Assembly (NCBI GenBank): GCA_031256825.1
Contig: JAIRPV010000010.1
Coordinates: 1-64,000 of the forward strand
Direction: 5' to 3'
DNA length: 64,000 bases
Origin: Oscillospiraceae bacterium
GTDB lineage: Bacteria > Bacillota > Clostridia > Oscillospirales > Acutalibacteraceae
This document shows positions 56,934 to 64,000 of the stretch, piece by piece. A model generated the notes under the pieces. The model saw nothing but the letters and a program-made list of their open reading frames with translations. It searched no databases and had not been told where the DNA came from. Numbering within the stretch: position 1 is the first letter of the stretch; each line of letters starts with the position of its first letter. A program made the position numbers and the translations under genes.

Positions 56934-58733
56934 TTATCCTAAAAGTCCATATTTTGCAAGTGCTTTTCCAATTTTTTTGCCTTTTGGTAAAAATTCTATA
57001 TCGTCCGCCGTAACGGCCTTTGTCAGCAGCATCGAAAGCGCGTAGACCACCACCGCCGCGGCCATGGCAACCGCCACCGCCGCCAGCATCAGCATGCGCG
57101 GGCTGCCCGCCAAAAAGCCAATCTGCGCCCCAAAGTGCTGCACAAGCCCGCTGGCGGCCCAGGCCGCCGCCGCGCACAGCACCGCGCAAAACAGCGGCTT
57201 CCAGAGCACCGAAGTCAGCTTCAGCTTCGTCTTCGTCTCGTGGAGCAGCATATAAAGATTCCCGGCCACAACGATGAAGAAGAAGACGATCGTGCCAATG
57301 GCGGCGCCCGTTACGTTCACGTTGGGATTGCTCACCAGCAAAAAGTTCGTTCCCAGCTTTGCCGCCGTGCCAATGAGCAGCGTCTTCACCGGCACATCGG
57401 TGCGGCCAATCCCCTGCAACATGCTCACAATGGGGCCGCTGACCGCCATCAGCCAGGTGAATATGCCGAACAGGGCAAGGATCGGGGTCGCGTGAGCCGC
57501 CATACCCGGGTTTTTGTTTTCATAAAACATTGTCATAATTTCGCGCGCCAGCACCGCCATACCAAAGCCCGCTGGCAGCGAAATCATCAGCGACACGCGG
57601 ATAACGGAATTGATGGATCGCTGCACGTCGTTTTTTTTGCGCAGCGCCCACGCGGCGGAAATGGCCGGCAAGGCGCTGACGCCCAGGGCTGTTACAATCG
57701 TTGGCACAAGGGTGCGGAAATCCAGCGTTGTGTTATAGACGCCCCAAATCCATGTTGGCTGGTCGGCGTCAACCACATTTGCCAGCCCAAAGGCTTTGCC
57801 GTAAATGCCTTGAATGATCTCGGGGAATTTTGCCACAGTGAGCTTCAGCAGACGCTGCACATTGGCGCTGTCAATGAAGTTTGTCACATTCAGAATCACG
57901 GAACTGAGCACGATGGGGATGGCCACTTTGATGAGTTCTTTTTGCAGCTCCTTCGTTGTCTGCGCGGGCGGGGCCAGGCGCAGCTGCTCCGGCGCAATCC
58001 CGTCGCCCCGGAAAATATGCCGCCCCATCAGATAAATGGATCCAACCAGCGTGCCAACGGTGATACCGACAATCGAGGCCGCCGCGGCCCAGGGATAGAG
58101 CATGCTGTTGGCCAGAGCCTCCGAAGCCGCCGGATGGCCGAAGACCGTGCCCTTGGCCGCAAACTCTTTCTGCCCCAGGTTCATCACCAGCATCGCGAGC
58201 GTCAGGCCCAGCAGCAGCTTGCACAGGGCCTCCAGCACCTGCGAAATAGCGGTGGGGAACATGTTGCGCATGCCCTCGTAATAGCCCCGGTAAATGGACA
58301 TCAGGCAGCAAAAAAAGATGCTCGGCGCAATGCAGAAGATGGCCGGCAGGGAGTTTAGATCGCCCACGCAAAAGAGCATGGCATAGGGATACGCCAGCGC
58401 GGCCATTGCAAAAAAACCAACCGCGCCCGCAACGAGAAACATGCGGCGCGCCACCCGATAAATTGCCCGCGCGTCGTTGTACTTCCCCAGCGCAACGCGC
58501 TCGCTGACCATGCGCGCCACGGCAATCGGCAACCCGGTTATGGCAATGGCATAAATGGGAGAATAGAGATTGAACGCATTGCTGAAATAGCCCTTGCCCA
58601 CCATCATATAGGCGTTGGCCAGCGGCAGTTTATAAAGCATACCAATGACCTTGACCAGAATCATGGAAACCGTCAGGATCATCGCGCCGCCCATCATGCT
58701 TTGGCTGGCCTCTTTGGTTCGTCTCAATTCCAT
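56934..58733 (-). CDS. spoVB: SpoVB/MurJ-like polysaccharide or lipid II flippase (MOP superfamily)
   Basis: A 599-residue membrane protein with about 14 helices. The start RRTKEASQSMMGGAMILTVSMILVKVIGMLYKLPLAN and the YSPIYAIAITGLPIAVARMVSE block are typical of SpoVB/YabM/YtgP flippases, which move lipid-linked precursors for the cell wall or spore cortex. It lies directly before mazG, as in Bacillus (yabM-yabN). The start is uncertain: ATG 58733 is directly behind AGAGGAGG, with a TTG two codons later that has a better spacing. A potential operator sits in the leader. Confidence 0.9.
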   Translation of the reverse strand: MELRRTKEASQSMMGGAMILTVSMILVKVIGMLYKLPLANAYMMVGKGYFSNAFNLYSPIYAIAITGLPIAVARMVSERVALGKYNDARAIYRVARRMFLVAGAVGFFAMAALAYPYAMLFCVGDLNSLPAIFCIAPSIFFCCLMSIYRGYYEGMRNMFPTAISQVLEALCKLLLGLTLAMLVMNLGQKEFAAKGTVFGHPAASEALANSMLYPWAAAASIVGITVGTLVGSIYLMGRHIFRGDGIAPEQLRLAPPAQTTKELQKELIKVAIPIVLSSVILNVTNFIDSANVQRLLKLTVAKFPEIIQGIYGKAFGLANVVDADQPTWIWGVYNTTLDFRTLVPTIVTALGVSALPAISAAWALRKKNDVQRSINSVIRVSLMISLPAGFGMAVLAREIMTMFYENKNPGMAAHATPILALFGIFTWLMAVSGPIVSMLQGIGRTDVPVKTLLIGTAAKLGTNFLLVSNPNVNVTGAAIGTIVFFFIVVAGNLYMLLHETKTKLKLTSVLWKPLFCAVLCAAAAWAASGLVQHFGAQIGFLAGSPRMLMLAAVAVAMAAAVVVYALSMLLTKAVTADDIEFLPKGKKIGKALAKYGLLG

Positions 58734-58742
58734 TCCTCCTCT

Positions 58743-58760
58743 GGTACGGAGCAAGTACCA
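58743..58760. promoter_or_regulatory. Inverted repeat in the spoVB leader
   Basis: TGGTAC and GTACCA arms around 7 bases lie about 10-25 bases upstream of the spoVB start, just after its promoter. This is a possible regulator site or RNA hairpin. Confidence 0.35.
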
Positions 58761-58770
58761 ACGACAAATC

Positions 58771-58799
58771 ATTATATACTATTTCAAAAGAAAATGCAA
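58771..58799 (-). promoter_or_regulatory. Promoter of spoVB-mazG-hup
   Basis: TTGCAT (58799-58794), 17 bases, TATAAT (58776-58771) on the minus strand. Confidence 0.75.
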
Positions 58800-58818
58800 G
58801 GGGTGTAACAGAAAAATT

Positions 58819-59745
58819 TCAAAAATTGCCTAAAAACTCGCGCAAAAGAGAGTCCCTGGAGACCAAATCGGGCGGGAGCGGCTCGAACTGCCGCAGCGCG
58901 CGGGCCAAACGGCGGGCCTCTTTCCCCCCGGGGGCGTCCGCCGGGATCTCCTCCAGCAGCGGCAAAACCAGCGGCGCAAACACGCAAGGCTCATAAATGT
59001 GGATGGTATTCACAAGAAGATCGGCAAACGGTTTGCAGGGGGTCAGGTATTGATCCTCCCCTGCTGTGACCGAAGGCCACATTGCAATTGTTTCCGCCGC
59101 GCCGGAGCCACGGAACTGGCTGTCGCGCAAGATCCGCCGAATCAGCCGCAAGCTCCGCTTATTGAGCACAATATTCTTGTTTTTATCATAAATGCGCGAC
59201 GATACGCTGATATAGATCTTGATCGTATGGCTGGGATCCAGGTTTTGCGTCAGCTTCGGATGCAGCGCATGCAGGCCCTCGAGCACAATCATGTCGTCGG
59301 GCCCCAGTTCCATGGCGTCCCAGCGGGTTCGTTTTCCTGTTTTAAACTGAAAATGCGGCACACTCCCCCGCCCCGTTTCCAGCAAATCGCGCAGCGTGGC
59401 GCGCAGCAAATCCAAGTCCAGCGCGTCCACGCTTTCAATGTCTGGCGTGCCATCGGGCAACAGGGGGATATTGCCGCTTTCGTGATAAAAATCGTCGAGC
59501 GACACCCGGTGCGCGCGCACCCCGGCTTCGCCCATGGCCTCCGCCAGCTTCAGCGCCGTGGTGGTCTTGCCCGAAGCGCTTGGCCCGGCAAGCAAAACAA
59601 GCTTGTGCCCGCGCGCCCTCAGCTCCCTTTCAGCAATCCCGGCAATGATATTTTGATAGCGCGCCTCGCTTTTTTCCATCAATTCCCTTGGGCAGGCGCG
59701 CGCGCGCTCGTTGATATACTCCAGTTCGTTGCGAATAACAGACAT
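58819..59745 (-). CDS. Uridine kinase-like nucleoside kinase
   Basis: A 308-residue P-loop kinase of the uridine kinase/phosphoribulokinase type. Walker A is LLAGPSASGKTTTAL, the lid and substrate segments are HRVSLDDFYH, LLPDGTPDIESVDALDLD and VLEGLHALHP. The C-terminal half is longer than in Udk, with DKNKNIVLNKRSLRLIRRILRD. It probably phosphorylates uridine/cytidine, but other substrates are possible. It follows hemZ by 11 bases. Start 59745 follows GGAGCCGG. Confidence 0.87.
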   Translation of the reverse strand: MSVIRNELEYINERARACPRELMEKSEARYQNIIAGIAERELRARGHKLVLLAGPSASGKTTTALKLAEAMGEAGVRAHRVSLDDFYHESGNIPLLPDGTPDIESVDALDLDLLRATLRDLLETGRGSVPHFQFKTGKRTRWDAMELGPDDMIVLEGLHALHPKLTQNLDPSHTIKIYISVSSRIYDKNKNIVLNKRSLRLIRRILRDSQFRGSGAAETIAMWPSVTAGEDQYLTPCKPFADLLVNTIHIYEPCVFAPLVLPLLEEIPADAPGGKEARRLARALRQFEPLPPDLVSRDSLLREFLGNF

Positions 59746-59756
59746 AACCGGCTCCT

Positions 59757-61235
59757 TTATGGGTGATCGCTTGCCGCTTCGCTTCCACTATTATATGTTT
59801 GATAAAACGCTTTCATACTTTCCTTGCGGCGCAGCAGTTCCTCAAAGCGCGCCAGATATTCGTAAGGGTACTTCAGGCTGAACACGCGCTCGAGGTAGTC
59901 CGTTCCGTATTGCTTGAGCTTTGTTACACCGCCCGCCCCGCAGGCCAGAATCGTGTGGCTTTCTTCCATCATATCCACGTTATAGCGGCAGGCGTGCCCC
60001 GGCAGGCTCCAGCCGATGTTCTCCAAATTGCCCAGCGATCGGCTTTGCCGATACATATAATAGGGCGCGTACCCCGCGGCGGGGAGCAGTTCGGCAGCCG
60101 CGCGCAGCATCCGGGCAACCCCCGCGTCTGTTAGCCCCGCGCCGCCCCATTGGGCGGAACGCTTGAGCGCCAGCGTGTGCACCGTGATATTCTCCGGCCG
60201 CAGGGCAATGATTCGCCGCAGCGAAGCGCAAAAACCTTCCGGCGTGTCGCCGGGCAGCCCGGCAATCAAATCCATATTGATCGCGCCAAACCCAAATCCC
60301 CGCGCCAGCGCGTAAGCCTCCAGCACCTCCTGCGCCGTGTGGCGGCGGCCCGCGGCGGCCAGCACCTCGTCGTTCATGCTCTGCGGGTTAACGCTCAGGC
60401 GCGTGACGCCATGCTCTTTCAACGCGCAAAGCTTTTCGGCGGTGATCGTATCCGGCCGTCCCGCTTCCACAGTGAACTCGCCCGGCGCGGCAAAGCTTCG
60501 GCGCAGGGCTTCGCAGATTTGGCGCATTTGCTGCGCCGAAAGAATGGTGGGCGTGCCGCCGCCAATATAAACCGAAGCCAATTCCAGCCCCAGCGCCGCC
60601 GCGATTTCGCCCGTGCGCGCCATTTCTTCGCAAAGCTTTTCCACATACGCCGGAATGAGCTTGCGCGCGCTCGCCCGTTCCACGGTGTGCGACACAAAAG
60701 AACAATAGGCGCAGCGGCTGGGGCAAAACGGCACGGCCAAATAGAGGCTGAACGTGCGCGGGCCGGTCAGCGCCAAAATTGGCTCTTCCGCCCGGGCAAC
60801 GGCGGCGGCCAGGCGGGTTTTCTCTCTGCTGACCCAAAGCGCGCCGCAAAAATAGCGCTCCGCTTCGGCTTCCCCTTTGTCGCGGCGCAGGCGCAGCATC
60901 AGCTTCGAAGGCCGCACGCCCGTGAGCAGACCCCAGGGCGGCCGGCAGCCGGTCTCCCGTCGCAGCAAAACGAAGAGCATCCGCGCCAGCGTAAGCTCGT
61001 CGTTTTCTCCGCAGCGCCGCGATAACCGCAGCCGCCGCGCCCCCGTATAAAGGCAAACCCGCAGCGTGTCCTCTGCCCTGCGGGTGATCGCAACCAGCGG
61101 CTTTGCCAGGCGGCCCCGGCGGAAAAGCGAAGCTCCCCCTGCCCTGTTGATTTGTATTTTCTCCTGCGGAAAAAATACCCGGCAAAGGTTTTCCAGTTCA
61201 TAATGATATTTGTGGTTGAAAACGTATAGGATCAT
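59757..61235 (-). CDS. hemZ: Oxygen-independent coproporphyrinogen III oxidase-like protein HemZ
   Basis: A 492-residue radical-SAM protein. It has the HemZ-type N-terminal region (VFNHKYHYELENLCRVFFP, GLLTGVRPSKLML), the cluster motif VPFCPSRCAYCSFVSH with CxxxCxxC, then SVYIGGGTPTILS, VEAGRPDTIT and VTRLSVNPQSMND. The HemW-like end (GYAPYYMYRQSRSLGNLENIGWS) is present. HemZ is the anaerobic coproporphyrinogen dehydrogenase, but a heme chaperone role (HemW-like) is not excluded. No other heme gene is near. It starts 1-2 bases from the MBL gene stop and has a weak ribosome site. Confidence 0.93.
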   Translation of the reverse strand: MILYVFNHKYHYELENLCRVFFPQEKIQINRAGGASLFRRGRLAKPLVAITRRAEDTLRVCLYTGARRLRLSRRCGENDELTLARMLFVLLRRETGCRPPWGLLTGVRPSKLMLRLRRDKGEAEAERYFCGALWVSREKTRLAAAVARAEEPILALTGPRTFSLYLAVPFCPSRCAYCSFVSHTVERASARKLIPAYVEKLCEEMARTGEIAAALGLELASVYIGGGTPTILSAQQMRQICEALRRSFAAPGEFTVEAGRPDTITAEKLCALKEHGVTRLSVNPQSMNDEVLAAAGRRHTAQEVLEAYALARGFGFGAINMDLIAGLPGDTPEGFCASLRRIIALRPENITVHTLALKRSAQWGGAGLTDAGVARMLRAAAELLPAAGYAPYYMYRQSRSLGNLENIGWSLPGHACRYNVDMMEESHTILACGAGGVTKLKQYGTDYLERVFSLKYPYEYLARFEELLRRKESMKAFYQTYNSGSEAASDHP

Positions 61236-61236
61236 G

Positions 61237-61869
61237 TTACTGCTTTACATACAAATTATTTTTCCGCTCGTGCGCAATGGTGCTGGCCTGGCCGTGGCCG
61301 GGCAGCACAGCGGTCTCTCCCGGCAGGTCATAAAGCCGCAGGATCGACGCGCGCAGGGTGGGCCAATCGCCGCCAGGCAGGTCGTCGCGACCCACCTCCT
61401 CAAAAAAGAGCGTGTCGCCCGTAAAAAGCAGCCCGTCGGCCTCGCAATAAAAACAAACGCCGCCCAACGTGTGCCCGGGCGTGAAAATCACCCGCAGCGC
61501 GCTCTCGCCCAGGGCAAGAACGCTCCCTTCCGCCAGCAACAAATCCGGCTGCCGCACGGATTTGTGGTGCATGGGCCGATGGGGAATGGTGCTCTGTTCG
61601 CCGCGCACATAGGGCGCATCCTCCGCGCTGACGCACACGCTTGCCGCGGGATACGCCTCTTTTGCGCGCGCCACCCCCTGGATGTGGTCAAAATGCCCGT
61701 GCGTCAGCAAAATATAGCGCAAATCGCCGCCTTGCGCCGCAAGTTCCTCCCGCACCGGCTTATTGAATACGCCGCAGTCAACCAGCGCCAGCGCGCCGGT
61801 GGCGGCGTCTTTCAGGATATAGCTGTTGGACTGGAGCATCCCCACCGGAATGCAGGTATAATTCAACAT
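61237..61869 (-). CDS. MBL-fold metallohydrolase (GloB-like)
   Basis: A 210-residue zinc hydrolase of the metallo-beta-lactamase fold. The metal ligands [26 protein letters not shown] and LPGHGQAST are all present. The compact size fits a hydroxyacylglutathione hydrolase-like protein of unknown substrate. The start at 61869 overlaps the dtd end by 7 bases. It stands between D-tyrosyl-tRNA deacylase and HemZ, an order known in Clostridia, probably a housekeeping cluster. Confidence 0.9.
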   Translation of the reverse strand: MLNYTCIPVGMLQSNSYILKDAATGALALVDCGVFNKPVREELAAQGGDLRYILLTHGHFDHIQGVARAKEAYPAASVCVSAEDAPYVRGEQSTIPHRPMHHKSVRQPDLLLAEGSVLALGESALRVIFTPGHTLGGVCFYCEADGLLFTGDTLFFEEVGRDDLPGGDWPTLRASILRLYDLPGETAVLPGHGQASTIAHERKNNLYVKQ

Positions 61870-62327
61870 GGCGCTTTCCTCCAGATCTCAGTGTCCATCA
61901 CAATGGTAACAGGCCCCTCGTTGAGCAATTCCACATGCATTTGCGCGCCAAACACGCCCGTTTGCAGATCGGCCACGCCTTCGGCGCGCAGGCAGCCGCA
62001 AAAATATTGGTATAACTGGTTCGCTCGCGCGGGTTCCTCCGCCCCGGTGAAGGCCGGGCGGTTGCCCTTCTTCAAATCCGCGCACAGCGTAAACTGCGAA
62101 ATCACCAGCGCGCCGCCGCCCGTGTCGCGCAGCGACAAATTCATTTTCCCCTGTGGGTCTTCCAGCACCCGCAGCCGCGCGATTTTCGCGGCCAGCAGCG
62201 CGGCCTCCGCTTCCGTATCTCCCCGCGCAACGCCGAGCAAAATCAAAAAACCCGCCCCGATTTGCCCTGCAACCTCGCCGTCTACCGTCACACTGGCGCG
62301 CGTAACGCGCTGAATCACTGCCTTCAT
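61863..62327 (-). CDS. dtd: D-aminoacyl-tRNA deacylase
   Basis: A 154-residue Dtd that removes D-amino acids, especially D-Tyr, from tRNA. It begins [33 protein letters not shown] and has [22 protein letters not shown] with the catalytic SQ(F)T motif, and ends with [14 protein letters not shown] (NxGPVT). This proofreading suits a cell that also handles D-amino acids (see the dat/pxp operon). It follows lysA by 32 bases and overlaps the MBL gene by 7. Confidence 0.96.
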   Translation of the reverse strand: MKAVIQRVTRASVTVDGEVAGQIGAGFLILLGVARGDTEAEAALLAAKIARLRVLEDPQGKMNLSLRDTGGGALVISQFTLCADLKKGNRPAFTGAEEPARANQLYQYFCGCLRAEGVADLQTGVFGAQMHVELLNEGPVTIVMDTEIWRKAPC

Positions 62328-62359
62328 CGCGCATCCTTTCGTCGTCTAACGTTCCATGG

Positions 62360-63652
62360 TCAGCAATCCAGCCTGGCCATGTCTTCGATCGTTTCGCCCC
62401 GCACAATGATCCTGGGCCGCCCCTCGGTGATCATGACCATCGGCGGCTTTGGCACGCGGTTGTAGTTGGAAGCCATGGAATAATTATAGGCGCCCGTAGC
62501 CAGCACCGCCAGAATATCGCCGGGCGCCGTCGCCTGTAGCTTCGTGTGCTCCTGAATCAAATCGCCGCTCTCGCAGTAGCGCCCGGCAACCGTCACCGTC
62601 TCGGTGCGGGGCTGCGCCGCCCGGTTGGCGCAGAGCACGGTATAATTCGCGCCGTACATCATGTAACGCGGGTTGTCGCCCATGCCGCCGTCTACCGTAA
62701 CATAGGTGCGGATGCCGGGGATTTCCTTCACCGCGCCAACCGTATAAAGCGTAACGCCCGCAGGCCCGGGAATGGAGCGGCCGGGTTCCAGCAGCAGCAG
62801 CGGCAGCGGCAAATCCAGCGCCGCGCAGCGTTCTTTCAGCAGCGCCGCCACTTTTTCAAAATAAACCCCGTAGGGCAACGCGTCGTCCGTTTCGTCATAA
62901 AAGATGCCGATCCCGCCGCCCAGATTCAGTTGCGTCAGCGTAATACCCAGCTCCGATTTGATCTGCGCCATGAAGCGCAGCAACACGTCGGCGGCCAGCT
63001 CAAAGGGAGCCACATCGAAAATCTGCGAACCGACGTGGCAGTGCACGCCCACCAGGCGCAGGTTCGGCGCGGCAGCGGCCATGCGGGCCGCCTCGAACGC
63101 TTCGCCGGTTTCCAGCGCGAAGCCGAACTTGGAATCAATTTGCCCCGTGCGGATAAATTGGTGCGTGTGCGCGTCGATCCCGGGTTTGATCCGCAGCAGA
63201 ATATCCACGGGCCGCCCCGCCGCAAGCCCGCTGAGCGTTTCCAGCTCCGTCAGGTTGTCCACAACGATAAAACCAACGCGCTCCCGCAGCGCGTATTCCA
63301 GCTCAAAGCGGGTTTTGTTGTTGCCATGAAAATAAATATTTGCCGGGTCAAAGCCCGCTTGCAGCGCTGTATAAAGTTCCCCGGCAGAGACCACGTCCAG
63401 CCCCATGCCCTCTTCCTGCGCAATGCGGCACAGCGCCTTGCAGCTGAGCGCTTTGCTGGCATAAAGCGGCAGGCCGTGGCCCCCGTAAAATTTCGCAATC
63501 GCTTCTTTATAAGCGCGGCAGTTTTGCCGCACCTGCGTCTCGTCCAGCACATACAGCGGCGTGCCAAACTCCCGCGCCAAATCGATGGCGTCCGCCCCTC
63601 CAATGGTCAAATGCCCCAGCTCGTTTACGCCCAAACAATCTGCCAAAAACAT
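62360..63652 (-). CDS. lysA: Diaminopimelate decarboxylase
   Basis: A 430-residue PLP enzyme making L-lysine from meso-diaminopimelate. The PLP lysine lies in LYASKALSCKALC, the phosphate-binding GGG is in LNLGGGIGIFYDE, HCHVGSQI is the family signature, and [12 protein letters not shown] and RYCESGDLI complete the site. The length is normal. The start at 63652 has GACGAGAA upstream, not strong. It opens the dtd-MBL-hemZ-udk series. The leader is about 30 bases, so no lysine riboswitch is possible. Confidence 0.96.
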   Translation of the reverse strand: MFLADCLGVNELGHLTIGGADAIDLAREFGTPLYVLDETQVRQNCRAYKEAIAKFYGGHGLPLYASKALSCKALCRIAQEEGMGLDVVSAGELYTALQAGFDPANIYFHGNNKTRFELEYALRERVGFIVVDNLTELETLSGLAAGRPVDILLRIKPGIDAHTHQFIRTGQIDSKFGFALETGEAFEAARMAAAAPNLRLVGVHCHVGSQIFDVAPFELAADVLLRFMAQIKSELGITLTQLNLGGGIGIFYDETDDALPYGVYFEKVAALLKERCAALDLPLPLLLLEPGRSIPGPAGVTLYTVGAVKEIPGIRTYVTVDGGMGDNPRYMMYGANYTVLCANRAAQPRTETVTVAGRYCESGDLIQEHTKLQATAPGDILAVLATGAYNYSMASNYNRVPKPPMVMITEGRPRIIVRGETIEDMARLDC

Positions 63653-63683
63653 TTCTCGTCCTCCCCGTCAAGAATTACCTTTT

Positions 63684-63712
63684 AGTATACATGATCCCGG
63701 GCAAAAATGCAA
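63684..63712 (-). promoter_or_regulatory. Promoter of lysA
   Basis: TTGCAT (63712-63707), 17 bases, TATACT (63689-63684) on the minus strand. Confidence 0.75.
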
Positions 63713-63743
63713 CTGTTTTTTTCAGAGGTTTGCAATTTTCGCC

Positions 63744-63772
63744 TTGCAATTTCACCGCAGGTATGATATAAT
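63744..63772 (+). promoter_or_regulatory. Promoter of the 63818 lipoprotein gene
   Basis: TTGCAA (63744-63749), 17 bases, TATAAT (63767-63772), 45 bases before the start codon; divergent from lysA. Confidence 0.75.
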
Positions 63773-63817
63773 GATGGCAAGCTCATGGCGAGGAAAGAAA
63801 GAAATCGAGGTGTCAAC

Positions 63818-64000
63818 ATGAAACGAACCATCGCGATGATCGCAGCCCTGCTGCTGGCAGCGTTGTTAAACGGCTGCGGCGCCCAGAACAAACCCGCCAA
63901 CCTGCTTGCCGGCAAGTGGGACGCCCAGGTGCTTTCGCTGGAGTTCCAGGCAATCGAATTCATACCCGACGGCAAAAACGCCAACACCGGCGCCGTAAAT
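63818..64000 (+). CDS. Putative lipoprotein, N-terminal part
   Basis: The first 61 codons of a gene that runs off the window. MKRTIAMIAALLLAALLNGCGAQ is a lipoprotein signal with lipobox LNGC, so the product is exported and lipidated. The mature start (AQNKPANLLAGKWDAQVLSLEFQAIEFIPDG) with GKWDAQ resembles small lipoproteins that carry a GxW-type beta strand, such as DUF5640-like proteins, but I cannot assign it. Start 63818 follows GAGGTG. Confidence 0.75.
   Translation, partial: MKRTIAMIAALLLAALLNGCGAQNKPANLLAGKWDAQVLSLEFQAIEFIPDGKNANTGAVN

Noticed and set aside
63653-63690. Lysine riboswitch before lysA
   Set aside because: The transcript leader is only about 30 bases long, far too short for the L-box structure.

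Overview
The window looks like chromosome from a spore-forming, anaerobic member of the Clostridia (probably Oscillospirales-like; this is an inference). The supporting signs are an IspH-ribosomal protein S1 fusion, HemZ, SpoVB next to MazG and HU, a glgB-C-D-A glycogen operon with GlgD, a stand-alone AICAR formyltransferase, a BclA-type collagen-like surface protein and a SpoIID/peptidoglycan-binding protein. Base composition is GC-rich. Promoters are classical sigma-A type with 17-bp spacers (16 bp at copA).

Region 1 (1-8640) is the right part of an integrated mobile element. It holds the 3' end of an IS630-type transposase, then a phage head and packaging module (small terminase, HNH nuclease, large terminase, a small conserved protein, HK97-type portal, a ClpP-protease/capsid fusion), and then a TnpW-like protein and a large serine recombinase. 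No tail, lysis or replication genes follow the capsid. Immediately after the recombinase the host sequence resumes inside the reading frame of a SpoIID/peptidoglycan-binding protein (8617-9630), so the element splits that gene.

Region 2 (9.7-15 kb, minus strand) is an operon of D-amino acid aminotransferase, D-glutamate cyclase-like protein (DUF4392), PxpB, PxpC and MiaB. It suggests a D-glutamate to 5-oxoproline to glutamate route. Region 3 (15-20 kb, minus strand) carries rplI, dnaB, an alpha/beta hydrolase, tyrS and a phosphopantetheinyl transferase. tyrS has its own promoter, a Tyr-rich leader peptide and a terminator with a competing pairing, which together form a complete attenuator.

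Region 4 (20-28.6 kb) has a lipoprotein, a CopA copper ATPase divergent from an HxlR regulator with a palindrome between them, a leucine-rich-repeat protein, an ECF sigma/membrane protein/zinc-ribbon sensor operon and a secreted phosphoesterase. Region 5 (28.7-38 kb) has an RpiR regulator, a flavoprotein, ispH-rpsA, AICAR formyltransferase, GrpB, a DnaJ-like/DUF5685 pair and the collagen-like protein.

Region 6 (38-47 kb, minus strand) is glgB-glgC-glgD-glgA followed by a histidine phosphatase, dus and cca. Region 7 (47-51.6 kb, plus strand) is a short ethanolamine operon, eutA-B-C-L, with a repeat-expanded EutC. Region 8 (51.7-64 kb) has a TraX-like protein, an amidohydrolase, a second ECF sigma/anti-sigma pair, a patatin, HU, mazG, spoVB, a uridine-kinase-like gene, hemZ, an MBL hydrolase, dtd, lysA and the start of a lipoprotein gene.

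No tRNA, rRNA, CRISPR array or canonical riboswitch was recognised.
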